Shown here in pieces: positions 21,282 to 30,000 of a DNA stretch of 51,478 bases. Origin of the DNA: an uncultured Coriobacteriaceae bacterium (lineage in GTDB: Bacteria; Actinomycetota; Coriobacteriia; Coriobacteriales; Atopobiaceae); contig CADCHF010000012.1 of the NCBI GenBank assembly GCA_902801175.1, positions 1 to 51,478 of the forward strand, in the 5' to 3' direction. Every line of letters begins with the position of its first letter. The stretch's first letter is position 1. Both the position numbers and the translations under genes were made by a program. The notes under the pieces were generated by a model. That model was given only the letters and a program-made list of their open reading frames with translations. It ran no database searches and was not told where the DNA came from.

Positions 21282-23204
21282 ATGGAAGGAAAGCATACAA
21301 ACAACTCGCCATTTACTTGGCGCATACCACGTACCGTTTGGGTTCTCACCTCTGTGGCGATTATCGTTGGCTACGTGACCTTTATGTACGCCGACCTGCT
21401 TACCACATACGACAACTCGATCATTTTGCTCTCTGGCAGCTATCACGGGTTGAGCCCGCTTGACTTCTACGACTACAGCATCGAGATGTGCCGTACGCCA
21501 TACGCGGCAAACTATAACTTCTTTATCTATCTCATCTGGGCGACCTGGAATGCGCCAGCGTTTCTCGTGTGCAAGTTGGTGGGCATGGACTACCTGTACT
21601 CCACTTTTGGGCACCTCTGGGCCAAGACGCTTCTTGTGGTTGGCATTCTTGTTGCCTGCTACTTCATCTGTCGCATCCTTAGGTGCTGCGGCGTGAGTGT
21701 TGAGAGGCGAAACCTGGCAATCTTTGTCATGCTGAGCAGTCCGCTTGTCTACTCTACCGTGCTCATTGAGACGGGCATAGACATCATCTGTATCGACTTT
21801 ATGCTTTGGGGCATAGCTATGCTGCTGGAGGGGAGCCAGCTCGGCTTCTTGATCAGCTTCGCCATGGCAACGCCCTGCAAGATGTTCCCGCTTTTCCTCT
21901 CGCTTCCACTACTGCTTCTTGTTGACAAGAACGTGCTGCGCGCATTTGCAAAGTGGGTGTCGACCGCCATTCTGCTGGTCGTTGAGAAGTGTCTGTTCTC
22001 CCGCAGTCCAGCGTATGACTTTGCGCTCTTTTCGCAGTCACGCGACGCCATTGGACAGCTGTTTACGACCAGCTTCCTGCGCTTCTCGGTGTTCCTCACT
22101 GTGTTTTTGGCAGTGATCATCTATTGCTACCTCTATGAGGGAATGGAGGGAAGCAGCAGTCTGCTCTCTCATGGCCAAAAGACAGATGTGGCTGTCCTGC
22201 CAAGGGAGGCAAGGACGCTGCTGTACGTGTGCGCGCTCATCTTTGGCACCTTTGTTGCCTTTGTGCCGGGAAACAACTATTGGTCAGTGCTCTACGTGCC
22301 GTTCTTCGCGATAATGTGCGCTCTCTCAAGAGACCGCCTCGCCCCCGTTCTTGTGGCGCTCGAGACGGTTGGGTCGCTCGCCCATTTCCTGTCCGTTACC
22401 ATCGTGGGGAGCATCACCGTGAACGAGGGCAGAGAGATCGTCAGCCGGCTGTTGCTTCCCCTTGTGATTGACATCCCAAGTGGGGAGGTGGCACGCTACG
22501 CCACGCCGCAACAGTTGCTCGAGCAATCCCCGCTGGCCAGCTTCAATCAGGCCTTCCTTCCCCTGTTCGCAGGGTGCGTGTTCCTCACAGTCATACTTTC
22601 CAACCCAAGTATCCAAGACCACTTCAAAGACGATGCACCAGCAGAGAAGAGCCTGCAACACGTGCTACCCTGGGTGCGCGCGCTCACCCTTATAGCCTCG
22701 GCTGCGTTCGTGATCTATGCGTATACCGCCACAATCAATCAGATGGCGATGACGACTTTTGGCAGTGAGGCGGCGCCATTGTCGCAAAGTCTTGTCGAGG
22801 GCGATGGCCATGAGTTGCGGCAGACGCTGTCGTTTGATCGGTCGACTGCCCTTGAGAGACTCGTCTTGCGGTTTGACAATCCAAGTCCGCTTCGGTGCGC
22901 CTTCGGTTCCGTCACCGTTAGGCTTACAGACGTCGCCACCAACGAGATTCTGTGGGAGGACACCCTCGGTGTGAGTACGGTCGAGGACGACAGCGATGTT
23001 TGGCTAACGCTTCCTAAGGTGAAGGTCGAGGAGGGCCACGCCTATGAGCTTCGCCTTGTCGGAAAGGGAGATACGCTCGTTGCCGCAGATCGCTTCCCAA
23101 TTTACCCCTATGTGACCAACGAGCATGCCGGAGGCGACCTGGTTGGAACGCTCACATTGGATGGTGTCGCGCAAGAGGGGAGTCTTTTGTTCAGCTTGCG
23201 CTAG
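21282..23204 (+). CDS. Large polytopic membrane protein, possibly GT-C glycosyltransferase-like
   Basis: 640 residues. The start at 21282 follows GAGGGG; an upstream ATG at 21258 has no ribosome site. About 11 hydrophobic segments fill residues 1-500, with an extended loop after the first (SGSYHGLSPLDFYDYSIEMCR), a layout that resembles GT-C/mannosyltransferase-like integral membrane proteins, although I see no definite catalytic motif. From about 500 there is a soluble, beta-rich C-terminal domain of ~140 residues (LERLVLRFDNPSPLRC through the end) that would lie outside. Codon use is less GC-biased than in valS, which suggests a more recently acquired or weakly expressed gene. No neighbours give a functional clue. 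Confidence 0.6.
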   Translation: MEGKHTNNSPFTWRIPRTVWVLTSVAIIVGYVTFMYADLLTTYDNSIILLSGSYHGLSPLDFYDYSIEMCRTPYAANYNFFIYLIWATWNAPAFLVCKLVGMDYLYSTFGHLWAKTLLVVGILVACYFICRILRCCGVSVERRNLAIFVMLSSPLVYSTVLIETGIDIICIDFMLWGIAMLLEGSQLGFLISFAMATPCKMFPLFLSLPLLLLVDKNVLRAFAKWVSTAILLVVEKCLFSRSPAYDFALFSQSRDAIGQLFTTSFLRFSVFLTVFLAVIIYCYLYEGMEGSSSLLSHGQKTDVAVLPREARTLLYVCALIFGTFVAFVPGNNYWSVLYVPFFAIMCALSRDRLAPVLVALETVGSLAHFLSVTIVGSITVNEGREIVSRLLLPLVIDIPSGEVARYATPQQLLEQSPLASFNQAFLPLFAGCVFLTVILSNPSIQDHFKDDAPAEKSLQHVLPWVRALTLIASAAFVIYAYTATINQMAMTTFGSEAAPLSQSLVEGDGHELRQTLSFDRSTALERLVLRFDNPSPLRCAFGSVTVRLTDVATNEILWEDTLGVSTVEDDSDVWLTLPKVKVEEGHAYELRLVGKGDTLVAADRFPIYPYVTNEHAGGDLVGTLTLDGVAQEGSLLFSLR

Positions 23205-23278
23205 CCCGTCACGCATGTGCAACAAAGTCATGCTAGAGTGCCCATCATCGGTTGTCCACACGTGACAGGAGCAATCTA

Positions 23279-23668
23279 ATGACCGATCCCGACTGCATCT
23301 TCTGCAAGATTGGCGCAGGAGAGATTCCCACCAACAAGGTCTATGAGGACGAGATGTGCATCGCATTCCGCGACATGGAACCGCTCATGCCCACCCACGT
23401 GCTCATCATTCCCAAGGACCACTATCGCGACATTGCCGACGATGTGCCGCCCGCAACGCTGGGCCACTGCTTTAGCGTGGTCAAGACCATCGCCGAACAG
23501 GAGGGTCTCACTGGCGGCTTTCGCATTCTGGTCAACACGGGCGACGACGCAAGCCAGTCGGTAAAGCACTTCCACATCCACATCCTTGGTGGCGGACACA
23601 TGCCGCGTCCCAACGACCAGGACTGGGGCCCCTTCGCCACAAACGCCAACAAGTTCTACGAGGCTTAG
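23279..23668 (+). CDS. HIT-family nucleotide hydrolase (HinT-like)
   Basis: 129 residues. The start at 23279 follows ACAGGAG. The histidine triad HFHIHI (His97, His99, His101) followed by LGGG is the nucleophile region of HIT proteins, and the N-terminal DCIFCKIGAGEIP and DMEPLMPTHVLIIPK are typical of the HinT branch. These enzymes hydrolyse purine nucleoside phosphoramidates and acyl-AMPs in the cytoplasm as a housekeeping function. The protein is slightly longer than common HinT proteins because of a short C-terminal extension. The gene is followed 106 nt later by the DUF389 gene on the same strand. Confidence 0.92.
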   Translation: MTDPDCIFCKIGAGEIPTNKVYEDEMCIAFRDMEPLMPTHVLIIPKDHYRDIADDVPPATLGHCFSVVKTIAEQEGLTGGFRILVNTGDDASQSVKHFHIHILGGGHMPRPNDQDWGPFATNANKFYEA

Positions 23669-23774
23669 GCATATATACCTTGCGCGATACATGCAAAAGG
23701 GCTTTGATTGATACGGCTGCCTTGGGCTACGTCCCGTGGCGGCCGTCTCTGTGCAAGTGAGGCTAGGGGGAGCA

Positions 23775-24866
23775 GTGCAGTCAATAGACGTCTCCACGTT
23801 TATCAAGAGCTTCTTTGACGTGTCAAAGGGCCGCGCAAAGTACTCGACCATCCGCGATCGCATCGTCTCGAGCGCCCGCATAGATGGCATCCATGCCTGC
23901 CAGCTCATTGCTGCAATGCTCATAGCCTCCATTGGCCTCAACATAAATTCGACCGAGGCCATCATTGGCGCCATGCTCATCTGCCCGCTCATGGGATCGG
24001 TTCTGGCCATGTCGCTGTCCATAGCCTCAATGGACGGCAAGCTGCTGCGCGAGTCGCTCGGCGGCATGGCAACACAGTGCATCATCTGCCTCGTTACCTC
24101 CACGCTCTACTTCTCCATCTCGCCGCTTTCCACCGAGACGTCCGAGCTGCTCACCAATTCGAGCGCAACCATTTGGGACGTGCTCATTGCACTCACCGGC
24201 GGCTTTGCTGGCGCGCTTGGCCTCTCACGGCGGCAGGAGCCCTCGACCCTCATCTCGGGCGTGGCGGTGGCAACCGCACTCATGCCGCCGCTCTGCTCCA
24301 CGGGCTACGGGATTGCCCTGCGCGACAGCGGAATGGCCCTCTCGGCCTTTTATGAGTTCTTGGTCAACGTCGTGTTCATTGGCTTTGGCGCAACCATCGT
24401 GCTGGTGTGGCTGCGCATGCCACTCGTGGCCGACATAGACGGCGACGGCAGGGTCACCGACGAGGAGCGCGCCGAGGTGGAGCGATATTCCCAGGCGCTC
24501 AGGCGCAACTTAATGATTGGGCTCGTGATCTTTGCGATTCCCTGCATATTCTTTTCGATGCGCACCATTCGGCGCAGCATGGCACAAAACGGAACCGTCT
24601 TTGAGGTGGTCGATTCGTACGACACCGAGATGGTGACAAAGGAGCTTCAAATTGTGCTGCCAGACTTTGTGGAGTATCGAGTGGGCGTCGAGGACTCGTA
24701 CGACGAAGAGAGTGACACGGTTTTGCAGCAGGTCGTAGCCACGGTCGTCACTGCCAGGGAGCTTGATGCGGAAGAGCAGGACGGCGTGCGCTCCATTGTT
24801 GCGTTGCACGTGGACGACGTCGACGTGGTGAGCTTTGAGGTGGGCGAGGAGATAACGGCTAGCTAG
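23775..24866 (+). CDS. DUF389 membrane protein with an EF-hand loop
   Basis: 363 residues from GTG at 23775, chosen because TAGGGGGAGCA precedes it; an in-frame GTG at 23736 lacks a ribosome site. The membrane core, about 45-215, carries the DUF389 pattern AMLIASIGLNINSTEAIIGA, MLICPLMGSVLAMSLS and SGVAVATALMPPLCSTGYG, with five or so hydrophobic segments. Residues 220-231 read DIDGDGRVTDEE, an exact EF-hand calcium loop (Asp at 1, 3, 5; Thr at 9; Glu at 12) in the hydrophilic stretch before a further membrane helix. The C-terminal ~110 residues form a soluble domain. The function of DUF389 is unknown; the calcium link is a new inference for this protein. Confidence 0.8.
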   Translation: MQSIDVSTFIKSFFDVSKGRAKYSTIRDRIVSSARIDGIHACQLIAAMLIASIGLNINSTEAIIGAMLICPLMGSVLAMSLSIASMDGKLLRESLGGMATQCIICLVTSTLYFSISPLSTETSELLTNSSATIWDVLIALTGGFAGALGLSRRQEPSTLISGVAVATALMPPLCSTGYGIALRDSGMALSAFYEFLVNVVFIGFGATIVLVWLRMPLVADIDGDGRVTDEERAEVERYSQALRRNLMIGLVIFAIPCIFFSMRTIRRSMAQNGTVFEVVDSYDTEMVTKELQIVLPDFVEYRVGVEDSYDEESDTVLQQVVATVVTARELDAEEQDGVRSIVALHVDDVDVVSFEVGEEITAS

Positions 24867-24882
24867 GCGCTCGCCTTTGGCG

Positions 24883-25659
24883 CTAGAGACTGGCGGAGAG
24901 CCGGTCGAGCGCCACCTTATAGGCAGTGCCGCCGTCAAAGCTCCTCAGGGTCCTGATCAGCACCCTTACCACGCGCGGCTTGGGCTCGTCGCAGAGAAGC
25001 TCGTCCTGCAGCGCGTCAATCTGCATGAGGGCGTCGCCGCAGTCCTGTGCCGGCAGGTTGTAGGCGGCCGCGCGAAGATCGGCCATGGCGGCCTTTACCT
25101 GCTCCTCGCGCGAGAGGGCGTCGTCTTGCGCGATGGCCTCGCTTGCAGTGCTTTCGTCTGCGGTGCCTGCCTGCTCCCCGGCTGCCAGCTCTGCCTCATA
25201 GGGCTCCATGAGCGAGCTCAGGTGTCGCTGAGCCTCGTTCACCATGGGCATGACCACCCCGTCGACAAAGGACGAGAAGCGGCCGTAGGGGTTTTGATCG
25301 GTGTCCTCGTAGCCAGTAAAGACCGGGTCGTGGAGCTTGGTGCGCCGGTTCACGAGCTCCTTAACAATGAGGTAGGCCTGGGCTGCCGCGGACGTCTGGT
25401 CGGCCTCGAACGGGCCAAAGACCGCGTTGGCCTCTGCCGTAACACGCTCGACCTCGCGGATGGCATCAAACTCGCTTGGCACCAGCTCGTCTACCGCGCG
25501 CGCGAAGTGCGCGGCAAGCGGCGGCTCGCACTCTATGGCGTCGACCAGCTGGGTGAGGGGGCGTGGCATGCTTGCAAAGTCCGCCCCCAGCGATCGCTCG
25601 AGCTCCGACTCAAAGCGCATCTTGGTCTGTCTCAGCTGTTCGGCCTCGCTCAAGCTCAT
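24883..25659 (-). CDS. Unrecognised soluble, helical, acidic protein
   Basis: 258 residues from the ATG at 25659 (a weak GGGA site upstream); the ORF could start further out at 25734 but the extra residues look like non-coding sequence. It is hydrophilic, Ala/Glu/Leu-rich and probably helical throughout, with no membrane segment or signal peptide. The stretch EQAGTADESTASEAIAQDD (about 165-183) looks like a disordered linker separating an N-terminal ~160-residue domain from a ~75-residue C-terminal helical segment. It is convergent with the DUF389 gene, with a 16-nt gap, and divergent from iorA. No family is recognised and the neighbours give no clear role. Confidence 0.6.
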   Translation of the reverse strand: MSLSEAEQLRQTKMRFESELERSLGADFASMPRPLTQLVDAIECEPPLAAHFARAVDELVPSEFDAIREVERVTAEANAVFGPFEADQTSAAAQAYLIVKELVNRRTKLHDPVFTGYEDTDQNPYGRFSSFVDGVVMPMVNEAQRHLSSLMEPYEAELAAGEQAGTADESTASEAIAQDDALSREEQVKAAMADLRAAAYNLPAQDCGDALMQIDALQDELLCDEPKPRVVRVLIRTLRSFDGGTAYKVALDRLSASL

Positions 25660-25822
25660 CACGTCCCAACGCAAGTGTGGCTGCCATAAGGTGCACTGAC
25701 CAGTATGGCACGACTGTGCCCAGCATGCTCGCAATGATTCGATACTGCGAACTTGTGGTGAGAGATGCCCGTATGGTGCTAATGTGTCTCGCAGACATGC
25801 GGTTTACAGCTAGGGGGAATGC

Positions 25823-27667
25823 ATGCACAAAGAATTCCTGATGGGCAACGAGGCCATTGCGCTTGGTGCGCTGGCCGCCGGCGTCAACGTGGTGGCGGGC
25901 TATCCTGGCACGCCGTCCACCGAGGTGCTCGAGACAATTGCCCGCCGTAGGACCCAAGACGTGTACGTCGAGTGGTCCATCAACGAGAAGGCTGCCATGG
26001 AGGTTGCCGCCGGCGCCGCCTACAGCGGTGCGCGAGCGATGGTCACCTGCAAGCAGGTGGGCCTCAACGTGGCGTCCGACCCGCTCATGAGCCTTGAGTA
26101 CATTGGCGTCAAGGCGGGCATGGTGGTCATGGTAGCCGACGACCCGGGCCCCATCTCTTCGCAGACCGAGCAGGACACCCGCACCTTTGCACAGTTCTCC
26201 AAGCTCCCGTGCTTTGACCCGTCCTCGGTGGCAGAGGCCTACGAGATGATCCAAGAGGCCTTTGAGCTCTCTGAGCGCCTGGGCACCCCGGTGTTCTTCC
26301 GCGCGACAACGCGCGTCGACCACGGCTACGAGTCCATTGAGGTGGCCGACGAGGGCGAGTGGCAGCACAACCAGCCCGAGGGCTTTGTCAAGGACTCCAG
26401 CCGCTGGGTCATCTTCCCGCGGCTCTCGGTGGTCAACCATGCCAAGATCGAGGCCCGCAACGCCCGGCTGTCCGACGAGCTCTCCAGCTACGAGCGCAAC
26501 TTTGTGGTGCCCGGGGCGGGGGAGTGCAAGCGCCTTGGCATTGCCACCCACGGCATCAACTACGCCTACGTTCGCGAGAACCTTGACGCTGAAAACCATC
26601 CGCGTGTGCTGCGCGTGGCAACGCCGTTCCCCTTCCCAGAGCGCAAGGCCGTTGAGTTCTTGGAGGGGCTCGACGAGGTCCTCTGCGTTGAGGAGCTCGA
26701 CCCGGTGATTGAGCGCGAGCTCACCTACGTGTGCGGCAAGTATGGCCTTGACGTGCGCATTCGCGGCAAGCTGACCGGCGACGTCGCCCCCTCGGGCGAG
26801 AACAGCGTGGAGAGCGTTGGCGCGGCGATCGCGGCCTTCGTGGGCAAGGAGGCCAGCGCGGCGCCTGCCCCGGGCGATGCCCCCACGCTGCCCGTACGTC
26901 CGCCCGTGCTTTGCGCCGGCTGCCCGCATCGTGCGAGCTTCTATGCAGTAAAGCGCGCCATGGCAGGCAAGAAGACCATCTTCTGCGGTGACATCGGCTG
27001 CTACACGCTGGGCAATGCCGCACCGCTCGACATGGTTGACACGTGCCTGTGCATGGGCGCGGGCATCGACATTGCGCAGGGCGTCTTTCATGTGGAGCCC
27101 GACACCACCTGCTTTGCCTTTGTAGGCGACTCCACCTTCTTTGCCAGCGGTATCACGGGCACTATCAACGCCTTCTACAACCAGGCAGACCTCACGCTTG
27201 TGGTGCTGGACAACTCCACCACCGCCATGACTGGCCACCAGCCCCACCCGGGCACCGGCCGCACCATGATGGGCGAGGTCGTGGCCAAGGTGAACATCGA
27301 GGCGGTGCTGCGCGGCATTGGCCTGAGCGTGGTCGAGACCGTTGACCCGCTTGACCACGAGCGCGCCGTTGAGACGGTGCGTCGCGTGGCCGCCGAGCCG
27401 GGCGTAAAGGCCATCATCTTTAAGAGCCCATGCGTGGTGCTTGCAAAGCCGCAGGCCAGAAGCGTGGTTGACCCAGAGAAGTGCGTGGGCTGCCAGCGCT
27501 GCGTGAAGCAGCTTGGGTGCCCCGGCCTGGTGCCGCGCGACGGCAAGGTCGTCATCGACGAGAGCCTCTGCACCGGCTGCACGCTCTGCGAGCAGGTGTG
27601 CCCGTTTGGCGCCATCTCTGGTGGCTGCCGCATCCCCGTTGAGCTCCCCGGAGGTGAGCGCGCATGA
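25823..27667 (+). CDS. iorA: Indolepyruvate:ferredoxin oxidoreductase, alpha subunit
   Basis: 614 residues; AGGGGGA lies before the ATG. The enzyme oxidatively decarboxylates aryl-pyruvates (indole-, phenyl- and hydroxyphenylpyruvate) to aryl-acetyl-CoA and reduces ferredoxin. The N-terminal pyrimidine-binding part begins MGNEAIALGALAAGVNVVAGYPGTPSTEV. The thiamine-diphosphate part has CAGCPHRA (about 372-379) and GDIGCYTLG (about 390-398), followed by FVGDSTFFASG. Two ferredoxin-like 4Fe-4S motifs end the protein: CVGCQRCVKQLGC (about 554) and CTGCTLCEQVCPF (about 583). Subunit order and sizes match known IorAB enzymes. The stop overlaps the iorB start by 4 nt (ATGA), indicating tight coupling. 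Confidence 0.95.
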   Translation: MHKEFLMGNEAIALGALAAGVNVVAGYPGTPSTEVLETIARRRTQDVYVEWSINEKAAMEVAAGAAYSGARAMVTCKQVGLNVASDPLMSLEYIGVKAGMVVMVADDPGPISSQTEQDTRTFAQFSKLPCFDPSSVAEAYEMIQEAFELSERLGTPVFFRATTRVDHGYESIEVADEGEWQHNQPEGFVKDSSRWVIFPRLSVVNHAKIEARNARLSDELSSYERNFVVPGAGECKRLGIATHGINYAYVRENLDAENHPRVLRVATPFPFPERKAVEFLEGLDEVLCVEELDPVIERELTYVCGKYGLDVRIRGKLTGDVAPSGENSVESVGAAIAAFVGKEASAAPAPGDAPTLPVRPPVLCAGCPHRASFYAVKRAMAGKKTIFCGDIGCYTLGNAAPLDMVDTCLCMGAGIDIAQGVFHVEPDTTCFAFVGDSTFFASGITGTINAFYNQADLTLVVLDNSTTAMTGHQPHPGTGRTMMGEVVAKVNIEAVLRGIGLSVVETVDPLDHERAVETVRRVAAEPGVKAIIFKSPCVVLAKPQARSVVDPEKCVGCQRCVKQLGCPGLVPRDGKVVIDESLCTGCTLCEQVCPFGAISGGCRIPVELPGGERA

Positions 27668-28233
27668 GCACCAACATCATCCTGTGCGGCGTGGGTGGTC
27701 AGGGCACCATCCTTGCCTCAAAGCTGATCGCGAGCGCCGCCATGGCGCGCGACGTTGCCGTCAAGACCGCCGAGACCATTGGCATGGCGCAGCGCGGCGG
27801 CAGCGTGTTCAGCCACGTACGCCTGGGCGAGGACGCCGCCTGCCCCCTCATGGCTCGCGGGTCGGCGGACCTCGTTTTGGCCTTTGAGCCTGCCGAGGCC
27901 GTGCGCCAGCTGCCCTTCCTCAAGCCGGGCGGCTGCGTGGTCACGAGCACTCGTCCTGTGGTGCCGGTGAGCGCCATGACGGGTGGCCCCGCCTACGACT
28001 ACGAGGGCATCATGGAGTACCTCAAGGCAAAGGTGAGCAACCTTGTGCTGGTTGACTCGGACCGCGCGGCGGCCGAGCTGGGCAGCGCCAAGTGCCTCAA
28101 CGTGGTGCTGCTTGGGGCGGCCGTGCGTGCCGGCGAGCTTGGCCTTTCTGAGGGGGACATCCTTGCTGCCCTGCACGAGCGGCTTCCCGAGAAGCTCTGG
28201 GAGCTCAACGAGAGGGCTCTTGCCTGGGCGTAG
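27664..28233 (+). CDS. iorB: Indolepyruvate:ferredoxin oxidoreductase, beta subunit
   Basis: 189 residues, the usual size of the gamma-type domain subunit. It starts IILCGVGGQGTILASKLIA, the conserved opening of this subunit, and carries TAETIGMAQRGGSVFSHVR, also family-typical. It completes the IorA active site by forming part of the CoA/electron-transfer interface. ATGA overlap with iorA ensures balanced synthesis. A terminator-like hairpin lies ~85 nt downstream, and a paaK-type ligase gene follows after 317 nt. Confidence 0.93.
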   Translation: MSTNIILCGVGGQGTILASKLIASAAMARDVAVKTAETIGMAQRGGSVFSHVRLGEDAACPLMARGSADLVLAFEPAEAVRQLPFLKPGGCVVTSTRPVVPVSAMTGGPAYDYEGIMEYLKAKVSNLVLVDSDRAAAELGSAKCLNVVLLGAAVRAGELGLSEGDILAALHERLPEKLWELNERALAWA

Positions 28234-28550
28234 GGTTAGGGGCTGCGACGCTCCAGGGCTTGGGCGAAGGGTCCGTCCAGCTGCGCGGCGCAAACAACAT
28301 TTGAGCTGCTACCTGCAGCGGGCATGTCAAGCCATGGCATGCCCGCTGTTTGCGTTTTGCCAGGGGTACGCGCGCCACGAAAGGCATCAATATCTCTTGT
28401 GTTTGCGGCCAATTTGCTGCGGTCTATCACGTGCGGGTTACGTGATGCCTGCTTTTCCCCGCTTGTGGCGGCCCTTGTCGTATCATCTCCAAGCATGCCG
28501 ACGCGGTGAGCCCGGCGCGGCTCCCGCCCCATGGACGAAGGGATCTCTTT
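28234..28550 (+). other. 317-bp gap between iorB and the ligase gene
   Basis: The gap holds the hairpin at 28316-28348 and presumably a separate promoter for the ligase gene. I see no gene or other RNA in it. Confidence 0.4.
28316..28358 (+). terminator. Probable terminator after iorB
   Basis: A perfect 11-bp stem CAGCGGGCATG / CATGCCCGCTG with an 11-nt loop is followed by TTTGCGTTTTGC. Confidence 0.7.
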
Positions 28551-29789
28551 ATGCAGATTAGCGATGTGCAGCTCGATCAGGTCAACACACAGATCCAGCG
28601 CCTGATTGCCTCTGATAACTTCTATGGTCGCAAGCTCAAGGACGCGGGCATCACGGGCGTCTCCTCTGTGGAGGACTTCCTTGCCCTGCCGTTCTCAGAG
28701 AAGCAGGACCTCCGTGAGGCCTATCCGCTCGGACTTGCCGCCGTTCCCAACAACGAGATCGTGCGCATTCACAGCTCGAGCGGTACCACGGGCACGCCTG
28801 TCATCGTCCCGTATACCAAGAAGGACGTTGAGGACTTGGCCGTCCAGTTTGCGCGCTGCTACGAGCATGCGGGCGTCACGCCCGAGGACCGCGTGCAGAG
28901 CACTCCGGGCTACGGTCTGTGGACCGCAGGCATTGGCTTCCAGGCTGGCTGCGAGCGCCTTGGCGCCATGGCCATCCCCATGGGTCCCGGCAACACGGAG
29001 AAGCAGCTGCAGTTCATGATTGACATGGAGGCAACGGTCTTTACCGCCACAGCCAGCTACGCGCTGCTCATTGCCGAGGAGGTCGAGCGTCGTGGGCTCC
29101 AGGACAAGATCAAGCTGCGCAAGCTCATCACCGGTTCGGAGCGCGCTGGCGACAAGATCCGCAAGCGCATCATTGACGCGCTGGGTGTTGAGTACTACGA
29201 CATCTATGGCCTCACCGAGGTGTATGGCCCTGGCATTGGCATCAGCTGCGCGCACAGCCACGGTATGCACGTGTGGAGCGACTACGTCTATCTCGAGATC
29301 ATCGACCCGGCGACGGGCGAGGTGCTGCCCGACGGCGAGTGGGGCGAGATCGTGCTCACCACGCTGGTCAAGGAAGGCGCGCCGCTCATCCGCTTCCGCA
29401 CGCACGACCTCTCGCGCATCATCCCTGGCGACTGCGCCTGCGGCCACAACGAGCACCCGCGCATCGACACCATCACCGGCCGTTCCGATGACATGATGAA
29501 GATCCATGGCGTCAACGTCTTCCCCGCGCAGATCGAGGAGATCCTGGCGACCTTCCCCGAGCTCTCCAGCGAGTACCAGATTCGCCTCTCTCACCTCGAC
29601 GGCCGCGACACCATGCGCATCTACGTGGAGACGAACGGCTCGGTGGACTGGGAGGACCTCCGCGGTCGCGTTGCCCGCCGCGTGCGCCACAAGATTGGCT
29701 TCACCCCGCTGGTCAAGATCGTGGAGCTTGGCGTTCTGCCGCGTAGCGAGAAGAAGACCAAGCGCGTGTTTGACGAGCGCTACGACTAA
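28551..29789 (+). CDS. PaaK-like phenylacetate/aryl-acetate-CoA ligase
   Basis: 412 residues. The start at 28551 follows GAAGGGA. The AMP-binding P-loop SSGTTGTPVIVPYT is near 75-88, and later family motifs are YDIYGLTEVYGPG (about 215-227) and the hinge region TGRSDDMMKIHGVNVFP (about 306-322). It forms or uses aryl-acetyl-CoA with ATP/AMP. Next to IorAB, the enzyme could run in the ATP-forming direction, turning aryl-acetyl-CoA into free aryl-acetate, or activate aryl-acetates. Free indole-acetate and hydroxyphenylacetate are the precursors of skatole and p-cresol. The direction is inferred from context only. Confidence 0.9.
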   Translation: MQISDVQLDQVNTQIQRLIASDNFYGRKLKDAGITGVSSVEDFLALPFSEKQDLREAYPLGLAAVPNNEIVRIHSSSGTTGTPVIVPYTKKDVEDLAVQFARCYEHAGVTPEDRVQSTPGYGLWTAGIGFQAGCERLGAMAIPMGPGNTEKQLQFMIDMEATVFTATASYALLIAEEVERRGLQDKIKLRKLITGSERAGDKIRKRIIDALGVEYYDIYGLTEVYGPGIGISCAHSHGMHVWSDYVYLEIIDPATGEVLPDGEWGEIVLTTLVKEGAPLIRFRTHDLSRIIPGDCACGHNEHPRIDTITGRSDDMMKIHGVNVFPAQIEEILATFPELSSEYQIRLSHLDGRDTMRIYVETNGSVDWEDLRGRVARRVRHKIGFTPLVKIVELGVLPRSEKKTKRVFDERYD

Positions 29790-29842
29790 GGCATGGCGCA
29801 GGCCCGCTGGCTGCCGCAGGACTGGGGTCGAATAGGATAGAA

Positions 29843-29910
29843 GGCCAGATGGCTTTGGGCGGCCTCCTGTTTCGGTGGAACGGGAGGTCGCCTTTTTGCC
29901 GCATCTGGCC
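29843..29910 (+). terminator. Nested hairpin terminator after the ligase gene
   Basis: An inner 10-bp stem GGCGGCCTCC / GGAGGTCGCC (29858-29867, 29883-29892), with one wobble, is followed by TTTTT. An outer 9-bp stem GGCCAGATG / CATCTGGCC (29843-29851, 29902-29910) encloses it. Confidence 0.85.
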
Positions 29911-30000
29911 GCAGCGCAACGTTGCCAGCGCATGTGGCGCGGTTGGCCCGTGGCCAGGTTTGTGGTGCTACTATGCCAACAGTCGTTTGAAGGGGGAGCT

